Positions 50,441 through 62,200 of a stretch of DNA of 64,000 nt are shown in pieces. Positions within the stretch are counted from its first letter, which is position 1. Each line of letters opens with the position of its first letter. The stretch lies in contig NC_092575.1 in assembly GCF_037975245.1 (NCBI RefSeq), positions 29,103,341-29,167,340 on the forward strand. Direction: 5' to 3'. The translations under genes were made by a program, and so were the position numbers. Below the pieces are notes generated by a model. It searched no databases. It was not told where the DNA came from and saw only the letters and a program-made list of their open reading frames with translations. The stretch comes from Apostichopus japonicus. Lineage: Eukaryota; Echinodermata; Holothuroidea; Aspidochirotida; Stichopodidae.

Positions 50441-51714
50441 TTATTGACGTAATCCTTGACCAAATAGGTGGCTTTGAAGTACGCCCATATCGGGTCTTGT
50501 AAGGGTTATGTCCCGAGTCCCTGGGGTTGTTGTCAGGACTGGTTGATTGGGATCCTGGATTCCCATTGAGGGTCTCATGAGAACATCCTTGTCCGTACGG
50601 GTAACCTGGTCAGCGTGTCTTATTTCAGGTGACTGTTCCTGTGGGGTTTGGTTTGTCCCACAAGAAGATGGGTGCACGTCAGTAACCAAAGTTGGAATTT
50701 CAGGAACTTGTTCAATTGGTAGGTTCTCGCATTCAGACACATTTGGTTTGTGAGAGACATCTGGTATTAGGGGATCCGCATGAAAATATCTGCGATTATT
50801 ACATGGTACCCTCACAAGATAAGTGTTTGGCTCCTTGATCTGAACAAAGATACCCGGGATCCATCTTTCCTTCCTTCCCCGCATGTTTTTCAGCCGGACT
50901 GGTTGATACAAGTCAAAAACCCGCATTCTTGGGGCAACTCTGTCACGTTGCATTTTGTTTTAACCTGTTGCCTTTCGACATTAAATTTAAGGCTGGGCTT
51001 AACCATTAAGAGAGAGTCTTGTTCTGGGGCCCCGCCCTAGAAAAATTTTCGGCAGGGGTTTGCCCGTTGTGGAATAGGGAATATTACGGTAAGGAAACAG
51101 TACATTAGCAACCTTATATTGTAGAGACATATTTTCGTCACATTTACTAAACATTCGTTTAAAGGTCTGGACATGTTTTTCAGCTAGCCCATTACTAGCT
51201 GGATTGTAGGGAGGACACAAGGTGTGGTCAATTTGACTTTCATGCAAAAATGTCTTAAATCCTGAAGAGCTAAACTGTGGCCCATTGTCTGATACCACCT
51301 GTTTTGGAAGACCAAACCTTGGCAGTAATGACCTCATAACTGTAATAGTTGCAGCAGCAATGGTACTCCACATAGGAATGATCTCTAGGCACTTGGAGTG
51401 ACTACCCATAATAAGCAAAATTGCTGAACACTGATTTCGTCGAAATCAAGGTGTTCCTTGTTTGTTGCCAAGGCTCAGTTGTCCAGGGCCAGAGCAACAA
51501 TGGAACTTTATTCTGAGTGCTGATGCACTCAAAACACATACGTACTGACGTATCTTCTATATCTTTGTCTAGGCCTGGCCACCAAACATAGCCAGCGAGC
51601 AAGAGCCTTCGTGCGTGACATTCCAGGATGGCACTCATGAAGCTCCATAAGCATGCGTTGCTGAAGTTTGCTCAGAATTATAAGTCTGAGACCCCAGACC
51701 AAACAGTTAACCAT
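50441..51714 (-). pseudogene. Gypsy integrase remnant
   Basis: The N-terminal zinc-binding text (HECHPGMSRTKALAR, YVWWPGLDKDIE, CFEC) spans two frames at 51402-51714. The catalytic core at 50999-51418 has VSDNGPQFSSSGFKTF and NPASNGLAEKHVQTFKR, with Asp and Glu of the DDE triad present. The C-terminal part at 50441-50953 contains RKERWIPGIFVQIKEPNTYL, like the GPY/F-type end of these integrases. Frameshifts separate the parts. Confidence 0.88.
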
Positions 51715-51994
51715 CTTCCAAACTCAGCTCATGTCTGCGCCTAAAATAAGACTGAATTGATTCATTATCACCATAGCTTGGCCAGCCAGCCAAAGTATAA
51801 TCATACACTTTTGTTAGAATTTCATCCTTGTTAGTGCACTTTGCTATTGCAGTCACAGTGAAAGGCAATGCGTCTACCAACGAAGTATTATGAACTGACT
51901 CCGTGTTGGCATCCACCACGCTTGGTAAAGGCGATCGACTTAGCAAGTCCGCATTTGCAGTTTTAGCTGAAGAGCGACTCATAATCATATCTTG

Positions 51995-52240
51995 CTAGCA
52001 GCAAAGCCCAACGCTGCATTCTAGCAGCTGCAAGGGATGGTATCCATGATTTTGGGCCAATATGCGTGTTAGAGGCTGATGATCAGTTACCATAGTGAAT
52101 TTTGCTCCATATAAATACAGATGAAACTTCTTCACACCATATACTATAGCTAAAGCTTCCTTATCTATCTGCGCATCTTTTTTCCCCTCAGATGTTGTTA
52201 AGGTTCGTGAGGCAAATATGCCACTGGTTTCTCCGAACAA
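51995..52240 (-). pseudogene. Gypsy RNase H remnant
   Basis: Contains SRTLTTSEGKKDAQIDKEAL and FHLYLYGAKFTMVTDHQPLT, the typical Ty3/Gypsy RNase H with the catalytic Glu and Asp positions visible. It is separated from RT by a frameshift. Confidence 0.9.
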
Positions 52241-52321
52241 CCCGCTAGCCTGTGGCTTATTAATACCGCACCTAATCTATACGGACTTGCATCTAAGCTT
52301 AGTACCAGAGGTTTAGTTTGA

Positions 52322-53270
52322 TCATAATGAATGAGAACCTGGTGTCCTGAGAGAACTGTTTTGCATACTTGAGAGCATCATCACATTTTTCACTCCAAAC
52401 CCATTCTGATGAATGATGCAAGAGAGCACTGACAAGGGATTCAATTTGGTTGCCAAATGAGGTACAAACTTCCCATAAGAATTGATCATGCCAAGAAATG
52501 ATTTCAACTCTGACATGTTAGTTGGTCTCGGTGCCTTTAGGATAGCCACGACCTTATTATAAAAAGGATAGATTCCTTCAGTGCTTAGTCTACGACCTAA
52601 ATACCGAACCAGGGATTTGTAAAACTGGCACTTGGTAATATTGAGGTGAACATTGTGCTGACTAAATCTCTCAAAAACTAACTGCGAGACTCTCAAATGC
52701 TCATTTGCTGTATTGGTAGCAATTAGGATGTCATCGATATAACAAAATACATTGTCAATGCCTGATAGGTTCTTATCCATGGTAGCTGAAAAATAGACGG
52801 TGCAGTTTTTACACCGAAACACATTAACGATTTGGCATTAAAAGACCGTGATTGGTATTCATGGTCAACAACTCCGCAGAATCTGAGTCAAGTTTCAACT
52901 GATTAAATGCCCCAGTTAAATCTAGAATTGAATATACCCTTGGCTGTATGCCCTTTTGAACAAGCTTTGCAAATAAATTCTGTGCATATAGCGGTTTGTA
53001 CCCGTTTTCCTCAATGTCCTCGTTTACCTTCTTATAGTCCCCACATTTTGTCCACCCTAATTTGGCCTTGGGATTTCTGGACATATTACATTACTATATT
53101 TCACTGGATTCATGATTCCTCTGTCTTTTAATCTCTTATATACTCCTTATTTACCCTTCCCAGGAACGAATATCTAGGTACGTCCAGGATCGACGGGCCT
53201 TTTGGTACACTGGTTTAGTCCCCATTTTGAGCTTAAGGGTAGCAGTAAATCCATGTATCCCACTAGAATC
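52322..53270 (-). pseudogene. Gypsy reverse transcriptase remnant
   Basis: The N-terminal LKLKMGTKPVYQKARRSW-like text (about 53220) is followed by ILDLTGAFNQLKLD (about 52900) and the active-site block CYIDDILIAT (about 52740). Then come YLGRRLSTEGI and SFLGMINSYGKFVPHL. The YxDD aspartates are present, but stops and a frameshift near 52823 disrupt the frame. Confidence 0.9.
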
Positions 53271-53301
53271 TGTTTCAAACAATTCTTCTTAATTGTTGCT
53301 C

Positions 53302-53318
53302 ATCCCATCCTCGTCGCC
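53302..53318 (-). promoter_or_regulatory. primer-binding site matching tRNA-Ser(GCT)
   Basis: The plus strand reads ATCCCATCCTCGTCGCC, the 3' end of a serine tRNA (GCT type) without its terminal A. It lies 2 bp from the 5' LTR, confirming the minus orientation of the element. Confidence 0.7.
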
Positions 53319-53500
53319 TGTGTTCTCTCCTGGAGAACCTTTCTTTAGGCTTCGGATGATCCAGGATCAAGGAGGATTCGGAGAGAGCTTTATATCATAT
53401 GCTGCTGGTTTATTCGTTTCTTGTGATGACATAAAGTCCACCCCATTGGGTGGGGCATAAAATGAGTGATACCATTTTATGTTAGAGTTAAAGGAATTGA

Positions 53501-53680
53501 AGACACGCGCACAAAGAAACGTCTAATGCCAGTAATCTGACCTTGTTTCGAATGAGGTGTAACAGAAGTGTTAGACACCACCATCGATCCCAGGAAATAC
53601 ACACACAGCTTGCTACCGTCGGTAATTAGACACTAGTGAACAGTCAATTCATTCACCTACAGTCAATACCCACAACCAGG
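53501..53680 (+). repeat. dispersed repeat, copy 1
   Basis: About 180 bp similar to 56858-57030 in the same orientation (shared GACACCACCAT, AAATACACACACAGCTTGCT, CGGTAATTAGACACTAGTG, CAATACCCACAAC). Family unknown. Confidence 0.8.
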
Positions 53681-53809
53681 GGCAGCGATTTGTTTCATAT
53701 ATTGCGGGGGGGGGGGGGGCATGTGCCACCATTTGCTTGGGTGCAGGCACGTAGCAACTTACATCCCCAATTTGTTCGCGCGCTATGTAATATTTTTTAA
53801 ATAAATACG

Positions 53810-53877
53810 TATATATACATACATATATAATTATATATACATATTTATATATAATTATATATATATATATATGTATG

Positions 53878-53908
<31 letters not shown>

Positions 53909-54003
53909 GTATGTATATATATATATATAAATATATATGTGTATATATATATATTTATATATATATATGTGTGTATATATATATGTATATATATATATAT
54001 ATA

Positions 54004-54056
<53 letters not shown>

Positions 54057-54069
54057 TTATATATATATA
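53810..54069. repeat. TA-rich microsatellite
   Basis: About 260 bp of (TA)n with interspersed TATG and TATT. Open frames of alternating Ile-Tyr are artefacts. It abuts the MITE at 54070. Confidence 0.97.
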
Positions 54070-54761
54070 CAGGCGCGTATCCAGGATTTTCTAACCCTGG
54101 GGCACGAATTACTCTCAAAGCGGAGCGCCACCATTGGTTGGCGTGCAGCGTAGAAGAATATTTCTGGTTTTGATAGCCCGCCAGATCACCGGAAATGACA
54201 CTTCTCTGGCTTGAAAATGACCAACCAGATGTACACTTTTGCAGTGAGAACCAAGATTTCCCAATAGTTTTTCTTTCATCCATAACCTTTTTCAAAATTG
54301 TCACCAGTCACACAACATGTTCGACCTCATCGTATCTCTTGTGGATCATTGCTTTTGTAGGTATTTCTTCGTAACGGCCCACAATACTCGTCAGCCACAC
54401 TTTTCAAGATTTTAAGCCCATTATTTGTTCAGAATTTAAATAATAAATTCACTTTTCAAATTCACAAAACGTACCCATAATGTTGCACAAAATTTCATTT
54501 ATGGACAACCAATACAGAAAAACCTTCTTCAACCCCTAACAGACCGGTCAAAACTGCACGAGTAGAGGGAAGTATGATGAAGAATGTTGGTCAGAGAGTT
54601 TTCGAAAATTCAGACATAGTTAATTTATTGGTGTACAAATATTAAAACCTCTCGATTATAACGGCTACTACAAAACTTCGATATCATAAAAAAAAAATGC
54701 TCGAGGGGGGGGGGGGCGGTCCCCACCACCTCGGGCCCGATCCCCATTGGTTACGCGCCTG
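54070..54761. mobile_element. 692-bp hAT-like MITE
   Basis: Termini CAGGCGCGTATCCAGGAT and CCATTGGTTACGCGCCTG are inverted. An internal GCGGAGCGCCACCATTGGTT and ATGACACTTCTC module is shared with the MITE at 33935-34692. A G-run lies near the right end (54707). No target duplication is visible because the left flank is microsatellite. Confidence 0.8.
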
Positions 54762-55868
54762 CGGTTAGAAATCTTGTAGGAAACAGGCCAAATGGAAACC
54801 CAGTGAACCCATATATATCGATGTGGATCATATATATGATAGTAAACGTACTTACACTCATACACAAGAGATATACAGACATTATGATAATAATTATGAG
54901 TGACGACATGCTGTACGGTCACAGGTCACAGAAACGACCACGAAGAGTCATTTACCTCTTGCAGCATGTGTTGGATGAAGTTTTAGCCACCGCCAAATAT
55001 GATTTGGATAAATAATCTCACGCATTATTTTCTATTTATAGCCACACACAAAACTATGCCACCAAATATTTGGGGGACATTAGATACTAGATAGATAGAT
55101 GGTTTATTCAGCCACATGCATAAAAATACAATGGAAATTGTTCAAAACACAAGAGCTCTAAAACAGACATGAAATTGAAACGCAAAGCGATGAAACACAT
55201 ATAAAAGTGATATTGCATGAGTAATAAATACCGGTAGGCTATCGACAATGGTATAAACACATTGCGATAAAAGTGACGATGTAAAACAGTACGAATGATA
55301 AGAAATATGTACGGCAAGAACCATAAAATGTATACTTGTACGATAAACAGAGCGCTAAGTCAAAAAACAGAATTCAGAACAAATAAGACATAAGATACAG
55401 GGAGTGATAAATAAGTTAGCGACTATGATGCGCGTTGAAAATCTTCACTGCAGATGGATAAAAACTGTTGGTAAAACGCTTCGAACCTCTAAAAGCTAGT
55501 AATCTATTTCCTGAGGGAAGGAAATTGAAATGCACAAATGCTGGGTGGGAATGATCTTTCATAATACAGTCTACACGCCTCAGTGCTCGCTCCTGATATA
55601 GTGAATGGAGGGATAAAATCAGACTTACAATTTCGCTTACTATAAGGTGCGTTTTTATCTTGTCCGTACTTAACTAGATCTAGAGACCCACAAAATCTGA
55701 ACTGTGATATCCGGTTGAAGCAAATGTCTGTGCTGTCATTACTATCATTCGTTTTAGTCAACGCAATTTTTTTAGTGTGTACAACATATTGTCATTCGTT
55801 ATGTGTAACACAAATTGTCATTCGTTTTAGTAACACCCATGGGGGGTGTTTTGCTGGAGACTGGCATG
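54762..55868. other. intergenic upstream of B3GLCT
   Basis: No gene recognised; an AGATAGATAGAT run lies near 55089. Confidence 0.4.
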
Positions 55869-55870
55869 GG

Positions 55871-55899
55871 GGAGGTAACCCGCTGCGGGTAGTACCTCC
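55871..55899. other. strong hairpin upstream of B3GLCT
   Basis: GGAGGTAACCCGC and GCGGGTAGTACCTCC pair around a single T with one small interruption. No poly-T follows, so it is not a terminator signal. It lies about 280 bp upstream of the B3GLCT ATG. Confidence 0.65.
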
Positions 55900-55912
55900 T
55901 TCCCTCTGCCAC

Positions 55913-56092
55913 TATGGCGGGTCATCAGTATCAAATCATGGGAGATTGACTTATACCAATTTAAATCTATGATAAGTTAAATAGATCGGTATACGTCAAT
56001 TTAAATCGATGATAAGTCGAATTAAACTGGTATATGTCGATTTAAATCGGTGGAAGTCGATCCCCCATGATTTGGACTGATGGCCCGCCATA
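55913..56092. mobile_element. 176-bp palindromic MITE upstream of B3GLCT exon 1
   Basis: The left arm TGGCGGGTCATCAGTATCAA and right arm TTTGGACTGATGGCCCGCCA are inverted over about 50 bp, continuing through ATCATGGG/CCCATGAT and AATTTAAAT motifs. TA flanks both ends (55913-55914, 56091-56092), suggesting a mariner-type nonautonomous element. Inner ATTTAAATCGATGATAAGTC-type units repeat. It ends 89 bp before the ATG, inside the presumed promoter. Confidence 0.75.
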
Positions 56093-56181
56093 CTTCCACA
56101 GCTCTCACCATCCCTCACTCCAAGCTAAGCCTCTATAGAGCGCCTCTTCGTGTTGCTACTGTACTTCCGACTTATCACAAA

Positions 56182-56218
56182 ATGGCAGCGCCCTTAGCGC
56201 TAGTGATTGCTGCTTTCG
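56182..56218 (+). CDS. B3GLCT: B3GLCT exon 1, coding part
   Basis: ATG at 56182 (context CAAAATGGCAGCG) encodes MAAPLALVIAAF plus one base of the next codon. The donor is GTGAGT at 56219. The short hydrophobic run fits a signal sequence. The 5'UTR probably starts in the GC-richer stretch from about 56093. Confidence 0.85.
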
Positions 56219-59200
56219 GTGAGTCGCTTTTCGTACATTTTTTTCTTTGAATACGAACGTTCTGTTTGAGATTGGTCGATGTTTTTTACAGTCCTTCTTT
56301 TAAATAGTTCTATCATGTTTCTTGAAAAGTTTCCTTTTGTCTTTCCTTTCAGTTGTATATTTCTCTTCCTGGACTGACCAAGGCATCGCTGAAAAGGTAC
56401 AGTTTAGAAGCAATCATTTAGCCTAACTTATCACCAACTATTTGGTTACTGCTAGTGCTACTATTACCTACTAAACTACTACTGTTCCTGTTAGTACTGT
56501 TAGTGTTAGGCTTAGTGTAGGCTGGTTACAATAGCTTTCCGGTACTTGCACTGCGTAAACTTAGAGTAGTTAGGAGTATTGAGATGGCTATTTTAAATCG
56601 AAGTCTTCGTGCATTGATTAGGAATATACTGTACATTTCATTGCAATCTTGGGAGGAAGAAAATGCTGATAAAATGTCCTTACATTTGACAACAATCCAG
56701 GAGAGTTATTTTCAGACGAACAAGTAGGTTATTACTTTATTAACCTAAAATAATTTACTCTCTGCAAAATGGTATTGGAAAGCACCTTTTCATAATAACG
56801 ACTGTAGATGCAAACTCAAAAAGAGCAGCACACTGTCTTAACATAATGGGTGTGAAGACTTTCGCACAGAGAAACGTCTCATGCCGATAAGCTGACCTAG
56901 TTTCGAATGAAGTGTAAAAGAAGTGTGAGACACCACCATTGATCCCAGAAAATACACACACAGCTTGCTACCATCGGTAATTAGACACTAGTGTATAGTC
57001 AATAGATACAGCTATGGTCAATACCCACAACACTGTCTGCATTTTGTAGCGACAAGAAGAAAACCTTATTTGCAAGCAATGGAAAGTTAACTTTTTCAGA
57101 GCGCGACATGCGCTTTGGGGTGAGTCTTCAATGCCTTTAAACGTCACAAGTATTTTACAGAATTTCCCCGCCTTTTAGAAGGTATCTTTTTCAGGTAGAG
57201 TTGCAATCACTGATATTGGTACTTCACAATCACATCTTCTGACTAAAGTTGAAACTACAAATACAACCCAAGGTCAACAAAATAAAGTGGAATACAGAAA
57301 AATGCAACAGTATGCAACTATGTCATCACACCTATTGCTTCAAGTTCACTGAAGTGATGGTACAAACTGACATTTTGAATGATCAAAATTTCAATATTGT
57401 TCTAGCTATTGAAGACTCCACTGATCTTTGCAGACAACCTTCACAGCTGATTTCCACGGGACAGACAACCTCGGCAACCGACGTCCACGGACGACCACGC
57501 AGATCTCTCAGAACTAATTTGCTGAACTTCAATTCTACTCTTTCTAAGTGGACTGATCCACAATTGACCTGTATCAAAATGGTGCTATTATTAGCACAAG
57601 AAAAAACTGCTAGTTTCTAAGGCCAGGATTTGGTCATGTGCTAATCCATATTTTTTTAATTTTACTCTGTACTGTAAATCCCTTACAGCCAAACTGGAGA
57701 TATTTCCCAGATTTAAATGCATCCGATGGGAGATGTACTCCAGTTTCTCATATTCCATGTCTTTGCTTCACTTGTGATTGACCTTTTGGAATGTTAGTGC
57801 TGGTAGAAGGTGGCACCCACAGTAAATGCCTTGTTGGGCATAACAGAATCCTCAGTACTTAAAAATGCATAGCTGGAGGGGGAAAAAAAGTTCTTTTTCA
57901 TTGGCTAATACTTAAGTATTTTAGTACAGAAACAATACTGTAGTTCCCGTTTAATAAAAAGAGAAAGTAATCTAGAGAAATTTGATATCAAAGTTAGCAG
58001 ATTCTCACTGACCAGAAAGTTGATGCATTAAAGCTCATGAATGTACAGGTCACCATGTGACGTAAATCTGCAGAGTGTACCACGAACGCGAAACAATAAC
58101 AATGGATTTTCCATGTACTTCTGGTTAGACAGTGAACCTTCTATTAACTTCACTCTTTCAATAAACCTTAAGCTACAAGAGAAATGAATGGTTGTTAGAA
58201 TTGTTCACACATTTGGTAGCAATTCTTCAATTAAAAGTAAATTATGTTTAAGAAACTGCCTCAACGTCTGGTTATATTTCGTGAGATTAGTTGCTATTTT
58301 AGGCCAGTTTACATACTGTGCTCTACTTGCTGCATTTGAAAGGCCTACCTTGTGAACTATGCAGACATCTCAGGTATTTCTTCATTTGTTGTTGCAATTA
58401 ATCCTGTTTGCAGTTAGTTTCCAGTCAGTATCCAATTCACAAAATATAAAGCTTTGTGTGTGTCTCAGTCGCGCTGCCATTGTAAGTCTTTCAGAAATTC
58501 CCAACTCCATGAGAGCAGATACTGTATACCAGTGAAGGGAACACCACGGTAAAAAAAAAACGCCTGATAGATTCCATATACCATGTACTAGTTTCAAAAG
58601 TTAAAAAATGCGAAAACTGTTACCATCTCAGTTCAATATATACTGTACATGCCTACAATGCATATGTGTTAGTGTGCAATGTGTCGTGTCGTTGGTTCTG
58701 CTAAAGAGAACTAAGTCATGCAGGGCCTATTGTGTAGTAGTGTACAACCTCTGTTTTGTAACCTGATCCCTTTTCCCTACAGTATGTAAATCACGGCTAT
58801 CTAGATGAAAACTTGAACAATTAGAATAAGTGGTTAATCTGTTAAGGCATATAAATCAAAGACTACCTTAAGAGGGCCTCTGCATAGACTATACTACCAA
58901 TACGTGTTTGCCTGCAGACGGTGGGAAACCCCTTACAAAAGTAATCCAAAACCTGGGACGATGGTATTTTGATAATAACAGTATGACAGAGTGTCGTATA
59001 AACTGCGTAGTGTTAGTGCTGTTACTGCTGCACAACCTTTTAGAAAGTCTTTATCAGATTTACTACTTCAATTCAAAGCCCAATTTTGTACTGTATGTTT
59101 ACAATATAAGCCATGTACCTTTCACTTTCTTATTATGTCTCCATCTCACTTTTGTGGAAAATGATCAAACCTTTGACAAATTACAACTATTGTACAGTCT

Positions 59201-62200
59201 GTACTTTTACTAGAAGGTGTCAGAAAGAAGGGAGAAATATCAGACGATGAAAATGGTACTGTACTACCAGGATCAGACATCATTTCAAAGTAACTTTATC
59301 AAGATAATGCAAGGCTGTTACTCAACACTAGGACAACATAAGAGTAACATTGACCTTTAGAAGTTAGTTAAATAAAGATTGTTCTATAGGAGTATGAATT
59401 TCTTCAACAAAACAGTTAAATATTTCTCAGTTTAGAGGCTGTCAAGTCCTGTTTACAAACAATTGTATGTTCTTTCTTTGTGTGTGTTTGTTGGAGGGGT
59501 GTGTGACATTAATGTAAAGCTTTATGTGACAGAGCTCTTGGATTCGGAATACTGTATGGTGGACATGATCCCTTCATGAGTGTGTTCAGGTGAACATACA
59601 GTACTGGGAGTCAGTGTGTTTATCAGGATTAAAGGACATGTACAGTGGTGGCTTTCCTAGACACATTTTGTGATGCACACTTTAGGGTAACACAAATGTG
59701 ACCCTACCATAAATAATTTCCATTTAGTCTGTAAAATGCTTGAGGCATGTGTGATGTAAATTGTACCCATTGTGATTGTAACAGTTTCTGTTGGTTCCAA
59801 GAATGCTGAGAAGAATATTTTTAAAGGTTTAAGCAGTATATAATCTAAATAATGTTTCCAAAATGCCAAATACTTATTCTTTCATCAGCTACCTGAGGAG
59901 CCAGTTTTGTATGTTGAAGATGTAGTTTTCCTGATTCGCAGCCAGCAAAGCAGTGTTCATCTCAAGAGGGCAGAGAAAACAAAGGAATCAATTGAATCCC
60001 AGTGTAGGCAGCTTAGTCAGGTATGACTATCTAGACAGTAATAGTAACATAATACAGTCACAGTGTACAGTAGGCAGCTTAGCCAGGTAATATTGTAGAC
60101 AGAGAAATAGTCAGATGATACTGTCACAGTGTACTACAATGTAGGCAGCCTACCAGGTATCACTGTAGATCTAGTTATAGTCAGGTATTACAGTCACAAT
60201 GTAGACAGCCTACCAGGCATCATTGTAGATCTAGTTATAGTCAGGTATTACAGTCACAATGTAGACAGCCTACCAGGTATCATTGTAGATCTAGTTATAG
60301 TCAGGTTTTACAGTCACAATGTAGGCAGCCTACCAGGTATCACTGTAGATCTAGTTATAGTCAGGTATTACAGTCACAATGTAGGCAGCCTTCCAAGTAT
60401 TATTGTAGATCTAGTTATAGTCAGGTATTACAGTCACAATGTAGGCAGCCTACCAGGTATTATTGTAGATCTAGTTATAGTCAGGTATTACAGTCACAAT
60501 GTAGGCAGCCTACCAGGTATTATTGTAGATCTACAGTAGTTATAGTCAGGTATTACAGTCACAATGTAGACAGCCTACCAGGTATTATTGTAGATCTAGT
60601 TATAGTCAGGTTTTACAGTCACAATGTAGACAGCCTACCAGGTATTATTGTAGATCTAGTTATAGTCAGGTATTACAGTCACAATGTAGACAGCCTACCA
60701 GGTATTATTGTAGATCTAGTTATAGTCAGGTATTACAGTCACAATGTAGACAGCCTACCAGGTATTATTGTAGATCTAGTTATAGTCAGGTATTACAGTC
60801 ACAATGTAGACAGCCTACCAGGTATTATTGTAGATCTAGTTATAGTCAGGTATTACAGTCACAATGTAGGCAGCCTACCAGGTATTATTGTAGATCTAGT
60901 TATAGTCAGGTTTTACAGTCACAATGTAGACAGCCTACCAGGTATTATTGTAGATCTAGTTATAGTCAGGTATTACAGTCACAATGTAGGCAGCCTACCA
61001 GGTATTATTGTAGATCTAGTTATAGTCAGGTATTACAGTCACAATGTAGGCAGCCTACCAGGTATTATTGTAGATCTAGTTATAGTCAGGTATTACAGTC
61101 ACAATGTAGACAGCCTACCAGGTATTATTGTAGATCTAGTTATAGTCAGGTATTACAGTCACAATGTAGACAGCCTACCAGGTATTATTGTAGATCTAGT
61201 TATAGTCAGGTATTACAGTCACAATGTAGGCAGCCTACCAGGTATTATTGTAGATCTAGTTATAGTCAGGTATTACAGTCACAATGTAGACAGCCTACCA
61301 GGTATTATTGTAGATCTAGTTATAGTCAGGTTTTACAGTCACAATGTAGACAGCCTACCAAGTATTATTGTAGATCTAGTTATAGTCAGGTATTACAGTC
61401 ACAATGTAGACAGCCTACCAGGTATTATTGTAGATCTAGTTATAGTCAGGTATTACAGTCACAATGTAGACAGCCTACCAGGTATTATTGTAGATCTAGT
61501 TATAGTCAGGTATTACAGTCACAATGTAGACAGCCTACCAGGTATCACTGTAGATCTAGTTATGAAGGTATTACAGTCACAATGTAGGCAGCCTACCAGG
61601 TATCATTGTAGATCTAGTTATAGTCAGGTATTACAGTCACAATGTAGACAGCCTACCAGGTATTATTGTAGATCTAGTTATAGTCAGGTATTACAGTCAC
61701 AATGTAGGCAGCCTACCAGGTATTATTGTAGATCTAGTTATAGTCAGGTATTACAGTCACAGTGAAGGCAGCCTTCCAAGTATTATTGTAGATTGAAGGT
61801 ATTATATCCTTTGTTCTACCTTTTCCAGAACAGCTGTGATGTGCTTCTGATTCATTCCAAGTACAAGCAAATAGGATCTTGGATAATTTTGTCAATCTTG
61901 CCACGGTGGGTAAAAATCCTCGAGAATGTTTTTGGACAATTTTCACATTAAGTTTATTTCTCTCTGTCAAGGGGGGGGGGGGGGATGGGGTTGGAAGTGG
62001 TCTACAGGTATGATAAACACAGTTGACCAGTAGTCTTGGCTGATGTTCTGATGGCAACAAAAGGTCAAATTATGTAAAAGCTCATTATTTTGCAAAAAGC
62101 TACTTTCAGCTCTAACTCCATAGGTAAGCATTGAAATGACTTGCAATCTTCACAGGTAAATGGGTACAGTATGTCAAGTACCATCAAAATGCGTGGTTAC

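Larger units (their letters stand above)
49791..53416 (-). mobile_element. Gypsy (Ty3-type) retrotransposon, decayed, gag-protease missing
   Basis: Minus-strand order is LTR, primer site, reverse transcriptase, RNase H, integrase, LTR, the normal Ty3/Gypsy order. LTRs are very short: 122 bp on the left (49791-49912, TG...CA), and a 96-bp matching piece on the right (53321-53416) whose U3 end is lost. Only about 240 bp separates the right LTR from RT, so gag and protease are deleted. Pol is broken by stops and frameshifts. A hAT-like MITE is nested near the 3' end. Confidence 0.9.

Noticed and set aside
53855-54304. Open frames rich in Ile-Tyr
   Set aside because: Translation of a TA microsatellite.
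60129-60539. A 136-codon plus-strand open frame with 20-residue repeats (and similar at 61562-61765)
   Set aside because: The 60-bp period is divisible by three, so frames stay open automatically. The array is intronic, between two confidently placed B3GLCT exons.
61901-61915. Alternative B3GLCT exon 4 donor at GTAAAA (61910)
   Set aside because: It would shift exon 5 out of the frame that encodes the conserved WLFFCEEET block; the donor at 61906 keeps it.
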